A stretch of DNA of 64,000 bases from Anabaena catenula FACHB-362 (GTDB taxonomy: Bacteria; Cyanobacteriota; Cyanobacteriia; Cyanobacteriales; Nostocaceae). Positions 38,698 through 48,428 of the stretch are shown piece by piece. Both the position numbers and the translations under genes were made by a program. A model generated the notes under the pieces. That model worked only from the letters and a program-made list of their open reading frames with translations, had not been told where the DNA came from and did no database searches. Every line of letters begins with the position of its first letter. Positions within the stretch are counted from its first letter, which is position 1. The DNA lies in the NCBI RefSeq assembly GCF_014698735.1, contig NZ_JACJTQ010000001.1, positions 248,001 to 312,000 on the forward strand, given 5' to 3'.

Positions 38698-39368
38698 GAG
38701 AGAAATCTCCAATTATTATTTGTTAATTAGCTGCTTTGAAATTTGCTGAGAAGGAGCTTTACGTTAAGATTTTTTGCTAAAAAACCTCATCAACTCTTCT
38801 TATTGCAAGACTTCTATTACTACAAATGAGGTGAGACCAACCCAAAATTCTGGCGGCAACTAAGTCAGTAGACATAGAGACCACAGTTAGTATGGGAACT
38901 GTCTTTCAGGTAAATCTTTAGTTGAATAGAAAAGGTATTAATTTACCTTTGGTGATCAATAACAAAACTGTAATTGGTACAGTTTTTTTCTTAGAGGTTT
39001 ATCTTCTATGTAAAGAACTGTAACTAAATTCTTAAATATTGTAAAGCTATTGATATTACGAATTGACATAAATACTCAAATATGGATCGGAGATTTACTG
39101 TACTGTCTTCAGCAAATCTCCAACGACAAATATTCCCGTCTACTTCGTCTACACGTGGCTCCGCTCCAGTTACCCTGTGGGATATTGCTACAGCCAGGGT
39201 TGAAATCCCTCACTGTATCCTTTATGTAGAGACTTGGCTCTGTTTTGAATTGTTATAGCAACCGCCAAGGTGGTTAGGACGTGAACTAATGATAAAACCT
39301 AGATACAAACAGACTTTTAACTCTGTCACCTGTCACCTGTTAACTGTCACCTGCTATGAGACTTGTTC
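38698..39368. other. Region upstream of ocp
   Basis: About 670 bp contain no supported gene. The part next to ocp (38700-39060) is AT-rich and should contain its promoter. A perfect eight-pair hairpin (GGAGATTT/AAATCTCC, 39089-39121) and GC-rich dispersed repeat fragments (39140-39200) follow. A 55-codon frame starting at 39083 runs through those repeats and is not credible. CACCTGTCAC-type short repeats occur near 39325-39355. Confidence 0.45.
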
Positions 39369-40523
39369 CTAAGCACCCCGACTTAGGGGTACAGGTCGCT
39401 GTGCTAACATTTCTGCATAAAGTTCTTCTAAGTGAGTGATATTTTTACTAAGGGTATAGCGTTCTAATACTCGTTTTGTCGCTTTTTGTCCCAACAGTGT
39501 TGTTAACTCTGGGTGGTCTTGGAACAGTGGCAAAATTGTTCTGAGTTGCGATCGCACTGTTTTCGTACTAATAACTACACCAGCACCTTTTTCTAATACT
39601 TCCCCATCTGCACCCACATCCGTAGCTATACAAGCCAAACCACAAGCCATTGCTTCTAACAGAGATAAAGACAAACCCTCTACCAAAGAAGGTAAAATAA
39701 ATACATCTGCTCCCCGTAAAATTTCTATGCGGCGTTCTTCATTGGCGATAAATCCTAGCCAGATGATACCGTATTCCGCGCCATAAAACGGTTCTAAAGA
39801 TGTTCTCAATGGGCCATCACCCACCATCAGCAACTTGCTATGAACTCCCATCTTGGATTGCCTCCAAGCCCGCAAGAGGGATTCTACATTTTTTTCTGGG
39901 GCAATGCGACCTTGATAAACAAATAAGCGTTCCGCGCCAAATTCTGCTTTAACTTGAGAAACACCAGGACAATACTTAGTCGTATCCACACCATTGGGAA
40001 TTACCGCTATCTTGTGTTCTCCCACACCCATACTTGATAACAATTCACGCTGAATTTGGGAAAAAACAATCACCCGATCATAATTATCTAAAAACGGTGC
40101 GTAGAGTTGATAAGCCAAAAATTGTGTCCCAGATATTAGTTTTGCACCTTTACCAGCAAATGGAGTGTGAAAAGTAGCAACTAGGGGCAAATTTAATTCT
40201 TGACAAATTTCTGGCAAAACGAAGTCCAGAGTTGATAGAGTCAATGAAGCATGAACTATATCTGGTTTTATTTCCCGCAGAGAGTCTTTCAATACTTTAG
40301 TTGCATTGAAAGCGGGAATTGTATAAACCTGGGACTTATAAATAAACGGTAAAGAAACTTCTTTTAAATTTGGCCATTTATCTAGTTCAGATTCTTCTTG
40401 AGCAAAGTGAAGAAAACTTACTTTGTGTCCCCGGTCTAGTGAAATTAATGCATTGGTAATTTCTCGACTGTAGGTGACATTGCCACAAAAGGGCGTTTTT
40501 TTTCCAATCCAGGCTATGTGCAT
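39369..40523 (-). CDS. GT4-family glycosyltransferase
   Basis: The 384-residue product is a GT-B fold transferase of the GT4 family, which moves a sugar from a nucleotide donor. It has a Rossmann N-terminus (MHIAWIGKKTPFCGNVTYSR), the hinge PNGVDTTKYCPG, the donor-site block LFVYQGRIAPEKNVESLLRA and the E-x7-E motif in PSLVEGLSLSLLEAMACGLA. The acceptor cannot be predicted. It stands alone, between ocp and the MFS gene. Confidence 0.88.
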   Translation of the reverse strand: MHIAWIGKKTPFCGNVTYSREITNALISLDRGHKVSFLHFAQEESELDKWPNLKEVSLPFIYKSQVYTIPAFNATKVLKDSLREIKPDIVHASLTLSTLDFVLPEICQELNLPLVATFHTPFAGKGAKLISGTQFLAYQLYAPFLDNYDRVIVFSQIQRELLSSMGVGEHKIAVIPNGVDTTKYCPGVSQVKAEFGAERLFVYQGRIAPEKNVESLLRAWRQSKMGVHSKLLMVGDGPLRTSLEPFYGAEYGIIWLGFIANEERRIEILRGADVFILPSLVEGLSLSLLEAMACGLACIATDVGADGEVLEKGAGVVISTKTVRSQLRTILPLFQDHPELTTLLGQKATKRVLERYTLSKNITHLEELYAEMLAQRPVPLSRGA

Positions 40524-40866
40524 TCTTTGGTTAGGTGTAAAGTCAAGCGGTTTTAGGTTTGGGTTTAAGTTTAATTTATTTGGTTTCTTATAATTAGCTG
40601 TTTTTATCTCGTTATACTTGCTGAATTTTTAGCCATGATGCGTAATATCATATACTAGTTAAATAGAGCCTATATTTAAGTCAATTAAACTAGTGTGGTT
40701 GTGGCTTTGTATATGCTGATTATAAGTTACTAATTAACTTACTTGATCACAACTTAATCAACATCATGTCTAGTTCACAGCAAGTATTTCATTGATTTTG
40801 GCTGGCTTAAGTTTAGCACGAAACCCAATTGTTTTATTAAGTTATTGATGATCTCAAACCTAATAG
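40524..40866. other. Gene-free stretch between GT4 and MFS genes
   Basis: AT-rich DNA without a supported gene. Inverted segments ACTAGTTAA (40655) and TTAAACTAGT (40685) could form a hairpin of about 40 bases. It presumably holds the glycosyltransferase promoter. Confidence 0.4.
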
Positions 40867-42525
40867 CTAATCACGGGAATTATACCAGGTTAATATACCT
40901 CCAAAGAAGACGATTGTAGCTAATACCAAAAAGACCGCCTTTAAACCAATAAAGGTTTCTGCTACACCTGCTAAAGCCAACGGTAGGGTGAGGGCAATAT
41001 TAATCACATTATTCTGCAAACCAAAGACTTTACCCCGCATTTCTGGGGGTGTTTCTGTTTGGATAGCGGTTTGCATGGGAATACCTACCAATGAGCCAAA
41101 GACACCAACAAGGGCAACTAACAGTAGTGCTGCCCATAGCTGACTTGTGAAGACGGAAAGACCAACCAAAGATGCTGCCATGCCTAGACAACCCCAGAGA
41201 CTGAGTTGCCTATAGGAGAAGCGTTGACCAAATTGACCGAGAATCGTCGCCCCTGCCGCGATACCCACCCCAGCAGATGCTAGTAAAAAGCCGAATTGGG
41301 AGGCTTTCATGTTGGGAATAATTTCTGCCATGCGAACAGCTAGAACAGTTAGGGCTGCAAAGACAGAGAATAAGATGATCAGTTGTAATAAAGCATTACG
41401 AACCCGATGATTTTCTTTGAGGTAAGATAAACCGTCGCGCAAGTCAGAGAAAACATGAGGGAATTCGGTTTCTGGGGGGTGGGGTTGTTCATTGGTCTTG
41501 AGTAGGAATAAAATAATTCCTGCGATCGCATAACTGCCACCAACGACAATTTCTTTACCCAGTCCACCACTACCCCCAACTTGTAACCACAATCCATCAG
41601 CTATTGCTAACAGCGGTTCCCCCACAGCAAAGCCCACGATTACCGATGCCATCATCGTAGTTGTGTACAGGGAATTAGCCGAAAGCAAATTCTGCTCTTC
41701 CACCACCAAGGGAATTGCAGCCTGTTCTGCTGGCGCAAAAAACTGGGTTAGGGTAGAAACTAAAAAAGTAACTGCCAAAATGATCAAAAAACCCACCGGC
41801 AAAACTCCTACAGGTTGCCAATCTTGAGTTAACCATAGTAGGAACGGAATTGCTAAAACCAGGATACCGCGCCAAATATTCGTTGCTACCAACACAACTT
41901 TTTTTGACCAGCGGTCTACAAACACCCCAGCCACAGAACCAAACAGCACCGCTGGAATGGTAAAAACCATCATTAACGCCGAAACCCAACCACTAATGCT
42001 TTGATCACTCTGTTGAAACTGGCTATTAATCAAAGCAATCATTAGCACCAGATATACTTTATCAGCCAGTTGACAGAAAACCTGACCACCCCAAAGAGCC
42101 AGGAAATTTGGGTTTTTTAATACAGGTAAAAACCCTTTTTTTTCTACATTTTCTGATGGTGATTCTCCACCTGAACCTGAACCGTTTAATTGTGATGTTT
42201 CTGGTTCGCTCGCTACTTGTAAATTTTCCTGAGTAGCATTACCTTTGCCATTACTTTCAGGAGTTGTTACTGATACTTCCGAGCTTGTTTCTGATTGTTT
42301 AGGAAGATCAGTTAAGGGAAGTTCTGATCTGCAATTTTGATGCTGAGAAACATCTTTGGGGGACATTTCTTGGCTATTAACTTGGCTATTAGTGTGACTA
42401 ACCTGAAGTTGGGAAACAGAACTGAGGTCATTGGGTGTTGTACTGTCTGATACCCTATTTTTGTTTTTAGCTTGGCTGGGTGACAGAGGCAGGATTTTTC
42501 TATCCAAATCAGACGATTGCATCAT
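40867..42525 (-). CDS. MFS transporter with a long hydrophilic N-terminus
   Basis: The C-terminal 420 residues form a twelve-helix major facilitator ([40 protein letters not shown]) of the exporter type often annotated as drug or macrolide efflux. The first 130 residues are a Ser/Gln/Asn-rich, probably disordered cytoplasmic extension. Start: a TTG at 42537 is possible, but the ATG at 42525 is preferred. The gene overlaps the end of recO by 17 bases, so it is translated in coupling with it. The substrate is unknown. Confidence 0.83.
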   Translation of the reverse strand: MMQSSDLDRKILPLSPSQAKNKNRVSDSTTPNDLSSVSQLQVSHTNSQVNSQEMSPKDVSQHQNCRSELPLTDLPKQSETSSEVSVTTPESNGKGNATQENLQVASEPETSQLNGSGSGGESPSENVEKKGFLPVLKNPNFLALWGGQVFCQLADKVYLVLMIALINSQFQQSDQSISGWVSALMMVFTIPAVLFGSVAGVFVDRWSKKVVLVATNIWRGILVLAIPFLLWLTQDWQPVGVLPVGFLIILAVTFLVSTLTQFFAPAEQAAIPLVVEEQNLLSANSLYTTTMMASVIVGFAVGEPLLAIADGLWLQVGGSGGLGKEIVVGGSYAIAGIILFLLKTNEQPHPPETEFPHVFSDLRDGLSYLKENHRVRNALLQLIILFSVFAALTVLAVRMAEIIPNMKASQFGFLLASAGVGIAAGATILGQFGQRFSYRQLSLWGCLGMAASLVGLSVFTSQLWAALLLVALVGVFGSLVGIPMQTAIQTETPPEMRGKVFGLQNNVINIALTLPLALAGVAETFIGLKAVFLVLATIVFFGGILTWYNSRD

Positions 42526-43414
42526 GGTTGGTGGCAAAATAGGAATCGATCAAGGTGGCAGAGCGAATAGGGCGACCAAAGTGATATTGGGCATACTGGC
42601 GCAAAATTTGCTCAACAGATAACCAGCCAGAATCTGTGGCTGAATCTATTTGTATTATCTCTGGTTGCGACAGATGTTGGAGCATAAACAGTTCTTTCGC
42701 ATTCAGACGACCAGAAATCACTGGTATATCTTGGTGATGCACAACCGTTTCATAGCTAGGGTTGGGGAGATTGGTGACTGCTGATTGGGGACTGGGTAAA
42801 TTTCTTCTTTCTTTTTCCCTTTCTTTTCGTAAACCTTCCCAAGCCTGTAAACAAACCGTTCCCCCCGCAGGAACACTAAATCCTACTTTCCAATTAGGGT
42901 TTGTCAAGTCGGGGATGAGGGGAAGCTGGGTTAAGCAACAAACTTGGACTTGCGGCGTTAATCCTGCTAAAGATAAAAGATGAAATATTCCCTGAGCTAG
43001 ATGTGCAATTACATCTAATCCTTCTGTTTTAGGTAAACTTTCCAACCGCTGAAGATGTTCATTAAATAATTCATACAGTTCTTCTTGGGGTTGTTCGCTT
43101 AAAGCCTGACACAAGACTATTTCAGCTAAATATTGACTAGCAGCTAATTTTCCTAAGTTTTTAGTTAGACCTGGATAGGTTTTTATAGTTTGCGCTTGAG
43201 TAATTGTATCTAAATTTCGTCCTTGGGAAATCAGTAATTCATTGACAATAAACATCCCACTTCTACCACCCAAGCTGGAGTTATGTTTACGCGCCCCTGG
43301 AGCAACAGCCCGAATCAAACCGAATTCTTGGGTCAAAATTGTGACTATTTTATCCGACTCGCCGAGCGCCTGAGTTTTGAGATTAATGCCAGTTGCTTTA
43401 TAAGTTCTACTCAT
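42509..43414 (-). CDS. recO: DNA repair protein RecO
   Basis: RecO helps load RecA on gapped DNA with RecF and RecR. The 301-residue product has the OB-fold start [26 protein letters not shown]-like region (split here as [17 protein letters not shown] and [11 protein letters not shown]), the [20 protein letters not shown] helix block and a helical C-terminal domain ending with [12 protein letters not shown]. An insertion of about 20 residues ([20 protein letters not shown], near residue 200) is partly encoded by repeat-like DNA. It overlaps the MFS gene. Confidence 0.9.
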   Translation of the reverse strand: MSRTYKATGINLKTQALGESDKIVTILTQEFGLIRAVAPGARKHNSSLGGRSGMFIVNELLISQGRNLDTITQAQTIKTYPGLTKNLGKLAASQYLAEIVLCQALSEQPQEELYELFNEHLQRLESLPKTEGLDVIAHLAQGIFHLLSLAGLTPQVQVCCLTQLPLIPDLTNPNWKVGFSVPAGGTVCLQAWEGLRKEREKERRNLPSPQSAVTNLPNPSYETVVHHQDIPVISGRLNAKELFMLQHLSQPEIIQIDSATDSGWLSVEQILRQYAQYHFGRPIRSATLIDSYFATNHDAIV

Positions 43415-43440
43415 TAGTCATTAGTCATTAGTCATTAGTC
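43413..43440. repeat. ATTAGTC heptamer array
   Basis: Four copies of the STRR-type unit CATTAGT lie directly upstream of recO and adjoin the MITE-like element. Confidence 0.85.
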
Positions 43441-43604
43441 ATACCAATTCTCTATGAAGATGCGCCAAATTAGATAGGAAACGAACCGCGTTCGCGTAGC
43501 GTCTCGAAGAGAAGGCGCGAAGGACGCGTTCGCGGTAGCGTTGCGTAGCAAAGAAAGAAATAAAAGATCAAAAAATTTGGCGCAGGCTCACAAAGAAATG
43601 GTAT
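43441..43604. mobile_element. MITE-like element, copy 1
   Basis: This 164-bp element has imperfect terminal inverted repeats of about 30 bp: the left end ATACCAATTCTCTATGAAG pairs with the right-end complement ATACCATTTCTTTGTGAGC, and both continue into GCGCCAAATT. It has no coding capacity. The centre is GC-rich and palindromic (gcgtagcgtctcgaag, gaacgcgtcc). A copy in inverse orientation at 62305-62469 differs at only two positions. It is likely mobilised in trans by a transposase not present here. Confidence 0.8.
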
Positions 43605-43655
43605 CAGTGGCAAAATAAATGACAAATTACAAAAACAAATTACAAAAACAAATGA

Positions 43656-44342
43656 CTACTCACTCTTTTCCTTTTCCACGTGATTGCGCTGACGGAGTAA
43701 ATCAATACCACGAGATGTGCCTAATCTTGTCGCACCAGCCATGATTAAATCTAGGGCTTCGTTGTGGGTGCGAATACCCCCTGATGCTTTAATTCCCACC
43801 CGTTCCCGTGCTATTTCTTTCAACATCTGCACATCCGCCACCGTTGCTCCGCCATTCCAACCTGTACTAGTTTTTAAGAAAGCTGCACCGGCTTCCATAG
43901 CTATTTCCGCAGCTATTCTTTTCTCCGGATCTGTCAGTAAGCTAGTTTCTAAAATTACCTTGACACATTGCCCGGCTACTTCACAAATTGTAGCAATTTC
44001 CCGGTGAACTTCCTCAGTTTTTCCAGCTTTTAACCAGCCTAAATTAATCATCAAATCTAACTCCTCAGCGCCATTTTCCAACGCTTCTTGAGCTTCGTAA
44101 AACTTGACGGCTGAAGTTGTTGCACCAGTAGGAAAGCCAATCACCGTACAGACTTTGGGGTTTTTGTTGTGGAGAAGTTCAACTGCTTGCTTGACATAAC
44201 AAGGTTGCAAGCAAACCGTCGCAAAGTTAAACCTGTATGCTTCATCACACCACTGCGCCACCTGTTCTGGGGTAGCAGTTGGTAACAGGAGGGAGTGATC
44301 GATAAATGGCGCAATATCAATGTTTGGATAGTCTGCTGCCAT
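43656..44342 (-). CDS. deoC: Deoxyribose-phosphate aldolase
   Basis: DeoC splits 2-deoxyribose 5-phosphate into acetaldehyde and glyceraldehyde 3-phosphate. The 228-residue TIM-barrel product has [37 protein letters not shown], the Schiff-base lysine in [17 protein letters not shown] and [13 protein letters not shown]. It follows the MITE-like element on the minus strand and is not in an obvious nucleoside operon. Confidence 0.95.
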   Translation of the reverse strand: MAADYPNIDIAPFIDHSLLLPTATPEQVAQWCDEAYRFNFATVCLQPCYVKQAVELLHNKNPKVCTVIGFPTGATTSAVKFYEAQEALENGAEELDLMINLGWLKAGKTEEVHREIATICEVAGQCVKVILETSLLTDPEKRIAAEIAMEAGAAFLKTSTGWNGGATVADVQMLKEIARERVGIKASGGIRTHNEALDLIMAGATRLGTSRGIDLLRQRNHVEKEKSE

Positions 44343-44509
44343 CGTTTGTTCTGCCTGTGATAGATTATTAAAGTTTATGAAAAATTAAAACATTTCTTAT
44401 ATATTAAACCACATATATTACGAGTTTATCCTGAAAACAGGCAGTTAACTTAGTTTAGTGTGTCGGATTTCCAAGTGTTTCTCAATTTATAAGGGTATTA
44501 AAATTGACA

Positions 44510-45640
44510 TTAAGTAATTTTAGTACCAGTGGCTAAAAAGTCAAGAATATTTTGAGCTAATCCTTGTGCTGCTAAATATGGCACACCATTACCAACTGTT
44601 TTAAACATATTCGTAAGTGACATATTTTCTGGAAGTGAAAAATTAGCAGGTAAAGATTGAATAGCTAAAGCTTCCGCTACAGAAATACGTCTAATTTTGT
44701 AAGGATGTAAATGTACTTCATTATTCCCATAACAAGCGGTGGGAGAATAACGCCATCTGTGGAGACGTTTAAATGACTTTTTAGAATCATCTCCTTCTTC
44801 AATAGTAGCAAATTTAGTTCTACCTGCTCTGGGTTGAAAATAATGTTTGGCGTTGGGATGGTTTAGCACATCATTCTTTCTAAACCAATATTCAACGGTT
44901 AATTCTTCAGGAATATTTTCAGGACAAGGAATTATAGAATCTTTTTGAAATGCTTGGCTTTTATTCCAAGGATATGCAAATACTTTATTTTGAGAATATT
45001 TAATATATTTTTCCCAAGGAAATGTAAAATCATATTCAATTCCCATATCTTTGAGAAAATTATTTTTAAACCCAATTAAAATAATTCTGTCTCTATCTTG
45101 AGGGACACCATATTCAATAGCATTAATTAACCGTTCTGTTAATATATAACCAGATTTTTGTAATTTAATTTTCAAAGATTCATAAAATAAACGATGTTTT
45201 GTTGTTCTCCACAAACCTTTGACATTTTCAAATAAAAAGAAATCAGGTAAGTTTTGACAAATCAATTCAACATAAGCAGATGAGAGTTTACCATTATCGC
45301 CTAAATGTCCTTTGTTTTTACCACCAATAGAAAAATCTGGACAAGGTGGACCACCGATAAAACCAATTATATTATTTGATTTGCGGGAATCTTTGATTAA
45401 TTCTTTTAATCGTTGTGCTGGTGTTCCTGCTATTAATTTGCTTACGTCTGCGGCTTCTCCTTGATGATATCCATATTCAGGTTGTGGGAGTTTGAGAATT
45501 TCCCGTGAATAGCGATATGCGGACATGAATGGGGGGAAGATTTCGTTGACGTATGCGATTTTATAGTCTGTGTTTTCAAAGCCTAAGTCGAGGAATCCTG
45601 AACCGGAGAAAAAGGAGAAGATAAGAGGGCAATTAACCAT
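44510..45640 (-). CDS. DNA (cytosine-5) methyltransferase
   Basis: The 376-residue product methylates C5 of cytosine in a specific DNA site. Motifs I (FSFFSGSGFLDLGFE), IV (GFIGGPPCPDFSIGGKNKG, with catalytic Cys), VI (FLFENVKGL), VIII (YGVPQDRDRIILIGF), IX (RRISVAEALAIQSLP) and X (GNGVPYLAAQGLAQNI) are in order. The recognition domain (about 215-310) is large, and the specificity cannot be read off. No intact restriction enzyme is beside it; only a small truncated frame lies upstream. It may be a solitary methylase or half of a broken restriction system. Confidence 0.93.
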   Translation of the reverse strand: MVNCPLIFSFFSGSGFLDLGFENTDYKIAYVNEIFPPFMSAYRYSREILKLPQPEYGYHQGEAADVSKLIAGTPAQRLKELIKDSRKSNNIIGFIGGPPCPDFSIGGKNKGHLGDNGKLSSAYVELICQNLPDFFLFENVKGLWRTTKHRLFYESLKIKLQKSGYILTERLINAIEYGVPQDRDRIILIGFKNNFLKDMGIEYDFTFPWEKYIKYSQNKVFAYPWNKSQAFQKDSIIPCPENIPEELTVEYWFRKNDVLNHPNAKHYFQPRAGRTKFATIEEGDDSKKSFKRLHRWRYSPTACYGNNEVHLHPYKIRRISVAEALAIQSLPANFSLPENMSLTNMFKTVGNGVPYLAAQGLAQNILDFLATGTKIT

Positions 45641-45704
45641 TTAATTAATATTGACTTTTATGCATATTTTTATCTATAGTTTCAGTAATAATTATTAAAA
45701 GATA

Positions 45705-45920
45705 TCATTCATTATTACTTTCTTTGCTATTTTTGGTTAGTGAAAGTAGAGATTCTTCAAATTTCTTACGTTCATCTTCTAGTTTTTGTGAATACACTGG
45801 GTTTTTCCACTCATTTCTAGATGTCATGACATAAAGAATCTTTTTACCTTTATACTTAACTTTTTTAAGCAATCCTAAATCGCAAAGATTTTTTAGTGTG
45901 CTGAAGGTATAACCCAACAA
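45705..45920 (-). pseudogene. Winged-helix-like fragment, N-terminally truncated
   Basis: The 71-codon frame begins without an ATG (TTG TTG at 45920) directly at a dispersed repeat (AACCCAACA...TGTTGGGTT). It encodes GYTFSTLKNLCDLGLLKKVK, then a YKGKKILYVMT wing and a charged tail. This looks like the C-terminal part of a winged-helix DNA-binding module whose front part is gone. It lies upstream of the cytosine methyltransferase on the same strand and might be what remains of a partner gene. Confidence 0.5.
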
Positions 45921-46301
45921 AGATGATCCATGTTAGTGTTGGGTTTTCTCAACCCAACCTACTATTTTTTTAAAGGTGCGTTATTGAGTGAGAGATAGAG
46001 CGACTGTTCTTCACATCTTCTCATTCTCCCACAGTCCGCCAGGGAATAAATTCCCTGTCTAATAGCTCAAGTCTACTAAAGTAGACTAAAGATTGCTTTT
46101 CAGTCCACTTTAGTGGACTTTGGCTATTAGCCTGCGATTTCAATCGTAGGCGGTTTAGTTGCGTAGCGTAAGATTTAACTCTTTGCGCCTAACGCACTTC
46201 GTGCTAAAGCCTACAGCTCCCGTTAGGGATACGCTTCGCTGGCGCGCCTTTGCGTGATATTATCCCACTATCTAAAATTGGTGTGTTACTAAAATAGAAC
46301 T
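45921..46301. repeat. Cluster of palindromes and dispersed repeats
   Basis: This stretch holds a GTTGGGTTTTCTCAACCCAAC hairpin-type unit (about 45936), AGGGAATAAATTCCCT (46041-46056), a 72-bp composite palindrome (46059-46130), CCTGCGATT/AATCGTAGG (46131-46150) and GC-rich palindromic fragments (46160-46250). No gene is supported. Confidence 0.7.
46059..46130. repeat. 72-bp composite palindrome
   Basis: Outer arms CTAATAGC and GCTATTAG enclose two perfect inner palindromes, AGTCTACT-AA-AGTAGACT and AGTCCACT-TT-AGTGGACT. The whole could fold as a cruciform or, if transcribed, a three-way structure. Confidence 0.75.
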
Positions 46302-46553
46302 ATGTATGAAAAATTTATAGATTTTGATGGTATCTTCAATCTTGCATTTAAGCACAGTGAAGAATTGATTGATCTGGGATTTGATATTAGTGATCCTGCT
46401 GGTGTAACAGAACTTGAATGGATAGGAAATAAATATCCAGAACTTACAGAACGCTGCAATCAAGCCTTGCTAGAACTCATTGAAAAGCAAGCCAAATCAA
46501 CTTCTGTGTTTGCTGGTCTTGGATACTCTGATAATAATTTACATAGTTTTTAA
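46302..46553 (+). CDS. Small hypothetical protein
   Basis: I do not recognise this 83-residue acidic, helical protein (FDISDPAGVTELEWIGNKYP; NQALLELIEKQAKS). Its start ATG is at 46302. Codon use looks normal. It faces the PIN-toxin pair tail to tail. A small regulatory or antitoxin-like protein is possible but not shown. Confidence 0.5.
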   Translation: MYEKFIDFDGIFNLAFKHSEELIDLGFDISDPAGVTELEWIGNKYPELTERCNQALLELIEKQAKSTSVFAGLGYSDNNLHSF

Positions 46554-46577
46554 TCAAACTTACTTCAGAAACTTGAC

Positions 46578-46805
46578 CTAATGAATTATTTCATCATATT
46601 GATTGAAATCGTCTTCCGGTAATTGTTTGATATCCCCAAACACATCTGCTAAAGTTTTTTCATCTAGCCATTGATGACGTTCTTTTGTATAGTCTCCTTT
46701 ACCTGGACTGAAATATTGAATAAACCGAATAGTATCGGCAACTCCCAGAGAATTTATTAATGCATCGTAGCCTTGTTTAATAATTTCATTTTGTGTTTTC
46801 ATCAT
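46578..46805 (-). CDS. Small protein paired with a PIN toxin (putative antitoxin)
   Basis: The 75-residue product (IKQGYDALINSLGVADTIRF, SPGKGDYTKERHQWLD) lacks a visible DNA-binding motif. Its gene overlaps the end of the PIN-domain gene by 20 bp and follows it on the same strand, the usual arrangement of a toxin-antitoxin pair in toxin-first order. The antitoxin role rests on this context only. Confidence 0.6.
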   Translation of the reverse strand: MMKTQNEIIKQGYDALINSLGVADTIRFIQYFSPGKGDYTKERHQWLDEKTLADVFGDIKQLPEDDFNQYDEIIH

Positions 46806-47271
46806 TGCTTTCCTCTACTTGTATTACTTCTGCGAGCCATTGCACAGGGTTGTTAATTTTTACGTTAATTAATTGAGAATATTTTTGAGATTTTTTAAGA
46901 AGTCTATCATCTGTTGTCAGGAATATATCTGCTTGACTTCTTTCAGCACTTGCAATGTGAGTAGCATCATAGCTGGAGAATCCTAATTTTTGAAGTTCGG
47001 TGGCTCTGTTTTCAATGAAGACGCTATTAATAACTTTAATTTTAGCAATCAAGAGTAATTTTTTGACGTTTTGTAGTCTTTCTAAATCAGGTGTTTGATT
47101 TAATTCGGAGATTAAAGCACTGCTGTTGATTAATTTCCAATTTTCTGATTGACATTGACTCAGAATTGTCATAACAGCCTGTGCTTCTACATAAATACGA
47201 GATTGCATTTGATCATCAAATGGACGATTCAGACAACAAGCGTCAAAATATATTCTATATTGTGTAATCAT
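46786..47271 (-). CDS. PIN-domain ribonuclease (VapC-like toxin)
   Basis: The 161-residue product has the PIN-domain acidic residues: D10 in IYFDACCLNRPF, a central glutamate (SALISELNQ), D120-type residue in FSSYDATHIASAE and the DIFLTTDDRLLKK block. PIN toxins cut tRNA or rRNA. The long form with the CCLNRP start is typical of cyanobacterial PIN proteins. It overlaps the downstream small gene by 20 bp. Confidence 0.8.
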   Translation of the reverse strand: MITQYRIYFDACCLNRPFDDQMQSRIYVEAQAVMTILSQCQSENWKLINSSALISELNQTPDLERLQNVKKLLLIAKIKVINSVFIENRATELQKLGFSSYDATHIASAERSQADIFLTTDDRLLKKSQKYSQLINVKINNPVQWLAEVIQVEESNDENTK

Positions 47272-47317
47272 GATATTTAATCATCTGAATCATAACTATA
47301 AAGGGTGAAAACAATAA

Positions 47318-47824
47318 ATGTTTAATTTACAACGAATATTCACCGGATTGGTCTTAAAATCGCTATATATAATATACTGGATCAGTAATTTCTTTGTCGA
47401 GATTAAATATTTTTTCCGCAAACGTGCAGCACTGACAAAATCTCAGGAAATTCTCGAATGGGTTAAAACTCAAAATATACCCTTAGATACCAGCGAAGCC
47501 TTGAAATTACCTGATCATTTGCTAGGTATTACTCATGATGACTTAGTTCAAGTCCTCCATACATCAGAGGATAGATACTATGTGGCAATCATGATTAATT
47601 ATAGCTCAGGTATAACAGGTACGACACACAGAGTTAAAGGTATATTTGCTTGTGATGTACCTTTAGAACCCAGATATTTGACCAAAATTCCTAATGTTTG
47701 TCACCGAATCAATATATTAGGAGAATATCAAAAACCCTATAAATTTGCTTGGGCGTTTACAAATCTTGAAGTTGACAAACAATACAATGATTGTCTATTT
47801 GCAGTTCATCGTCAATTAAACTAA
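47318..47824 (+). CDS. Hypothetical protein with an N-terminal membrane segment
   Basis: I do not recognise this 168-residue protein. One hydrophobic segment (about 8-32, LVLKSLYIIYWISNFFVEIKY) is followed by a soluble domain with TSEDRYYVAIMINYSSGITG and KIPNVCHRINILGEYQKPYK. It is divergent from the PIN-toxin gene with 46 bp between the starts. Confidence 0.55.
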   Translation: MFNLQRIFTGLVLKSLYIIYWISNFFVEIKYFFRKRAALTKSQEILEWVKTQNIPLDTSEALKLPDHLLGITHDDLVQVLHTSEDRYYVAIMINYSSGITGTTHRVKGIFACDVPLEPRYLTKIPNVCHRINILGEYQKPYKFAWAFTNLEVDKQYNDCLFAVHRQLN

Positions 47825-48042
47825 TTATTTTATAACTTGATAATAGCTTTTCTGAGTCTACAGAGGTACAAAATTATCTGCATTTATCTGCGTTTATTCT
47901 CTTCTATCTGCGGTTAATTCTTTATTCCTGTAATTCACTGAGATGGGAATCAAAATAATAGGTATTTGCGCGAATTTATCCAAAAAAAAATATTATTACT
48001 TGATAGGTATCTCTGAAGACAACCTATCGAGTATTGTCTTCA

Positions 48043-48249
48043 TTAATTGCCTTTTTCAGCAAGTGCTTCTAAATGAAAAGCAATATTATTGAGTGCGAAC
48101 TGAATTTCTGTACTGTGAGGAATACTTCTCCATCGTGGAGTTGTAGCATGATCTAGTGCGGTTGTATCTAAGTATCGTGCAAAAACGATGATTTTTTCTG
48201 GATCTGTTGCGGCTGTAGCCAAATTGTCCAAAAATTCTTGAGGTGTCAT
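48043..48249 (-). CDS. Small hypothetical protein
   Basis: I do not recognise this 68-residue protein. It reads MTPQEFLDNLATAATDPEKI with helical, soluble sequence and ATG start. The upstream and downstream gaps are about 200 bp. Normal composition supports a real gene, with modest confidence. Confidence 0.5.
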   Translation of the reverse strand: MTPQEFLDNLATAATDPEKIIVFARYLDTTALDHATTPRWRSIPHSTEIQFALNNIAFHLEALAEKGN

Positions 48250-48360
48250 AGGTTCGCAAATAGTGTAAACATCTGAGAAAATCAGAGATGTTATGAGAAT
48301 AACTGCTACACCACCATCAATCTGTTCAAAATTGCCTTAAATTTCTCCAATTTGAAAAAT

Positions 48361-48405
48361 AAAACCCGCTTTGTATTTAGGAATAACTCCACTGAAAGCG
48401 GGTTT
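48361..48405 (-). terminator. Rho-independent terminator of the DUF697 GTPase gene
   Basis: On the minus strand AAACCCGCTTT and AAAGCGGGTTT pair perfectly, followed by TTATTTTT. It begins about 25 bases after the stop codon of the GTPase gene. Confidence 0.75.
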
Positions 48406-48428
48406 CAAATTTCTGATTTGGTGCGAAA

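Noticed and set aside
39083-39250. 55-codon frame upstream of ocp
   Set aside because: It runs over a hairpin and dispersed repeat fragments and has no ribosome-binding site.
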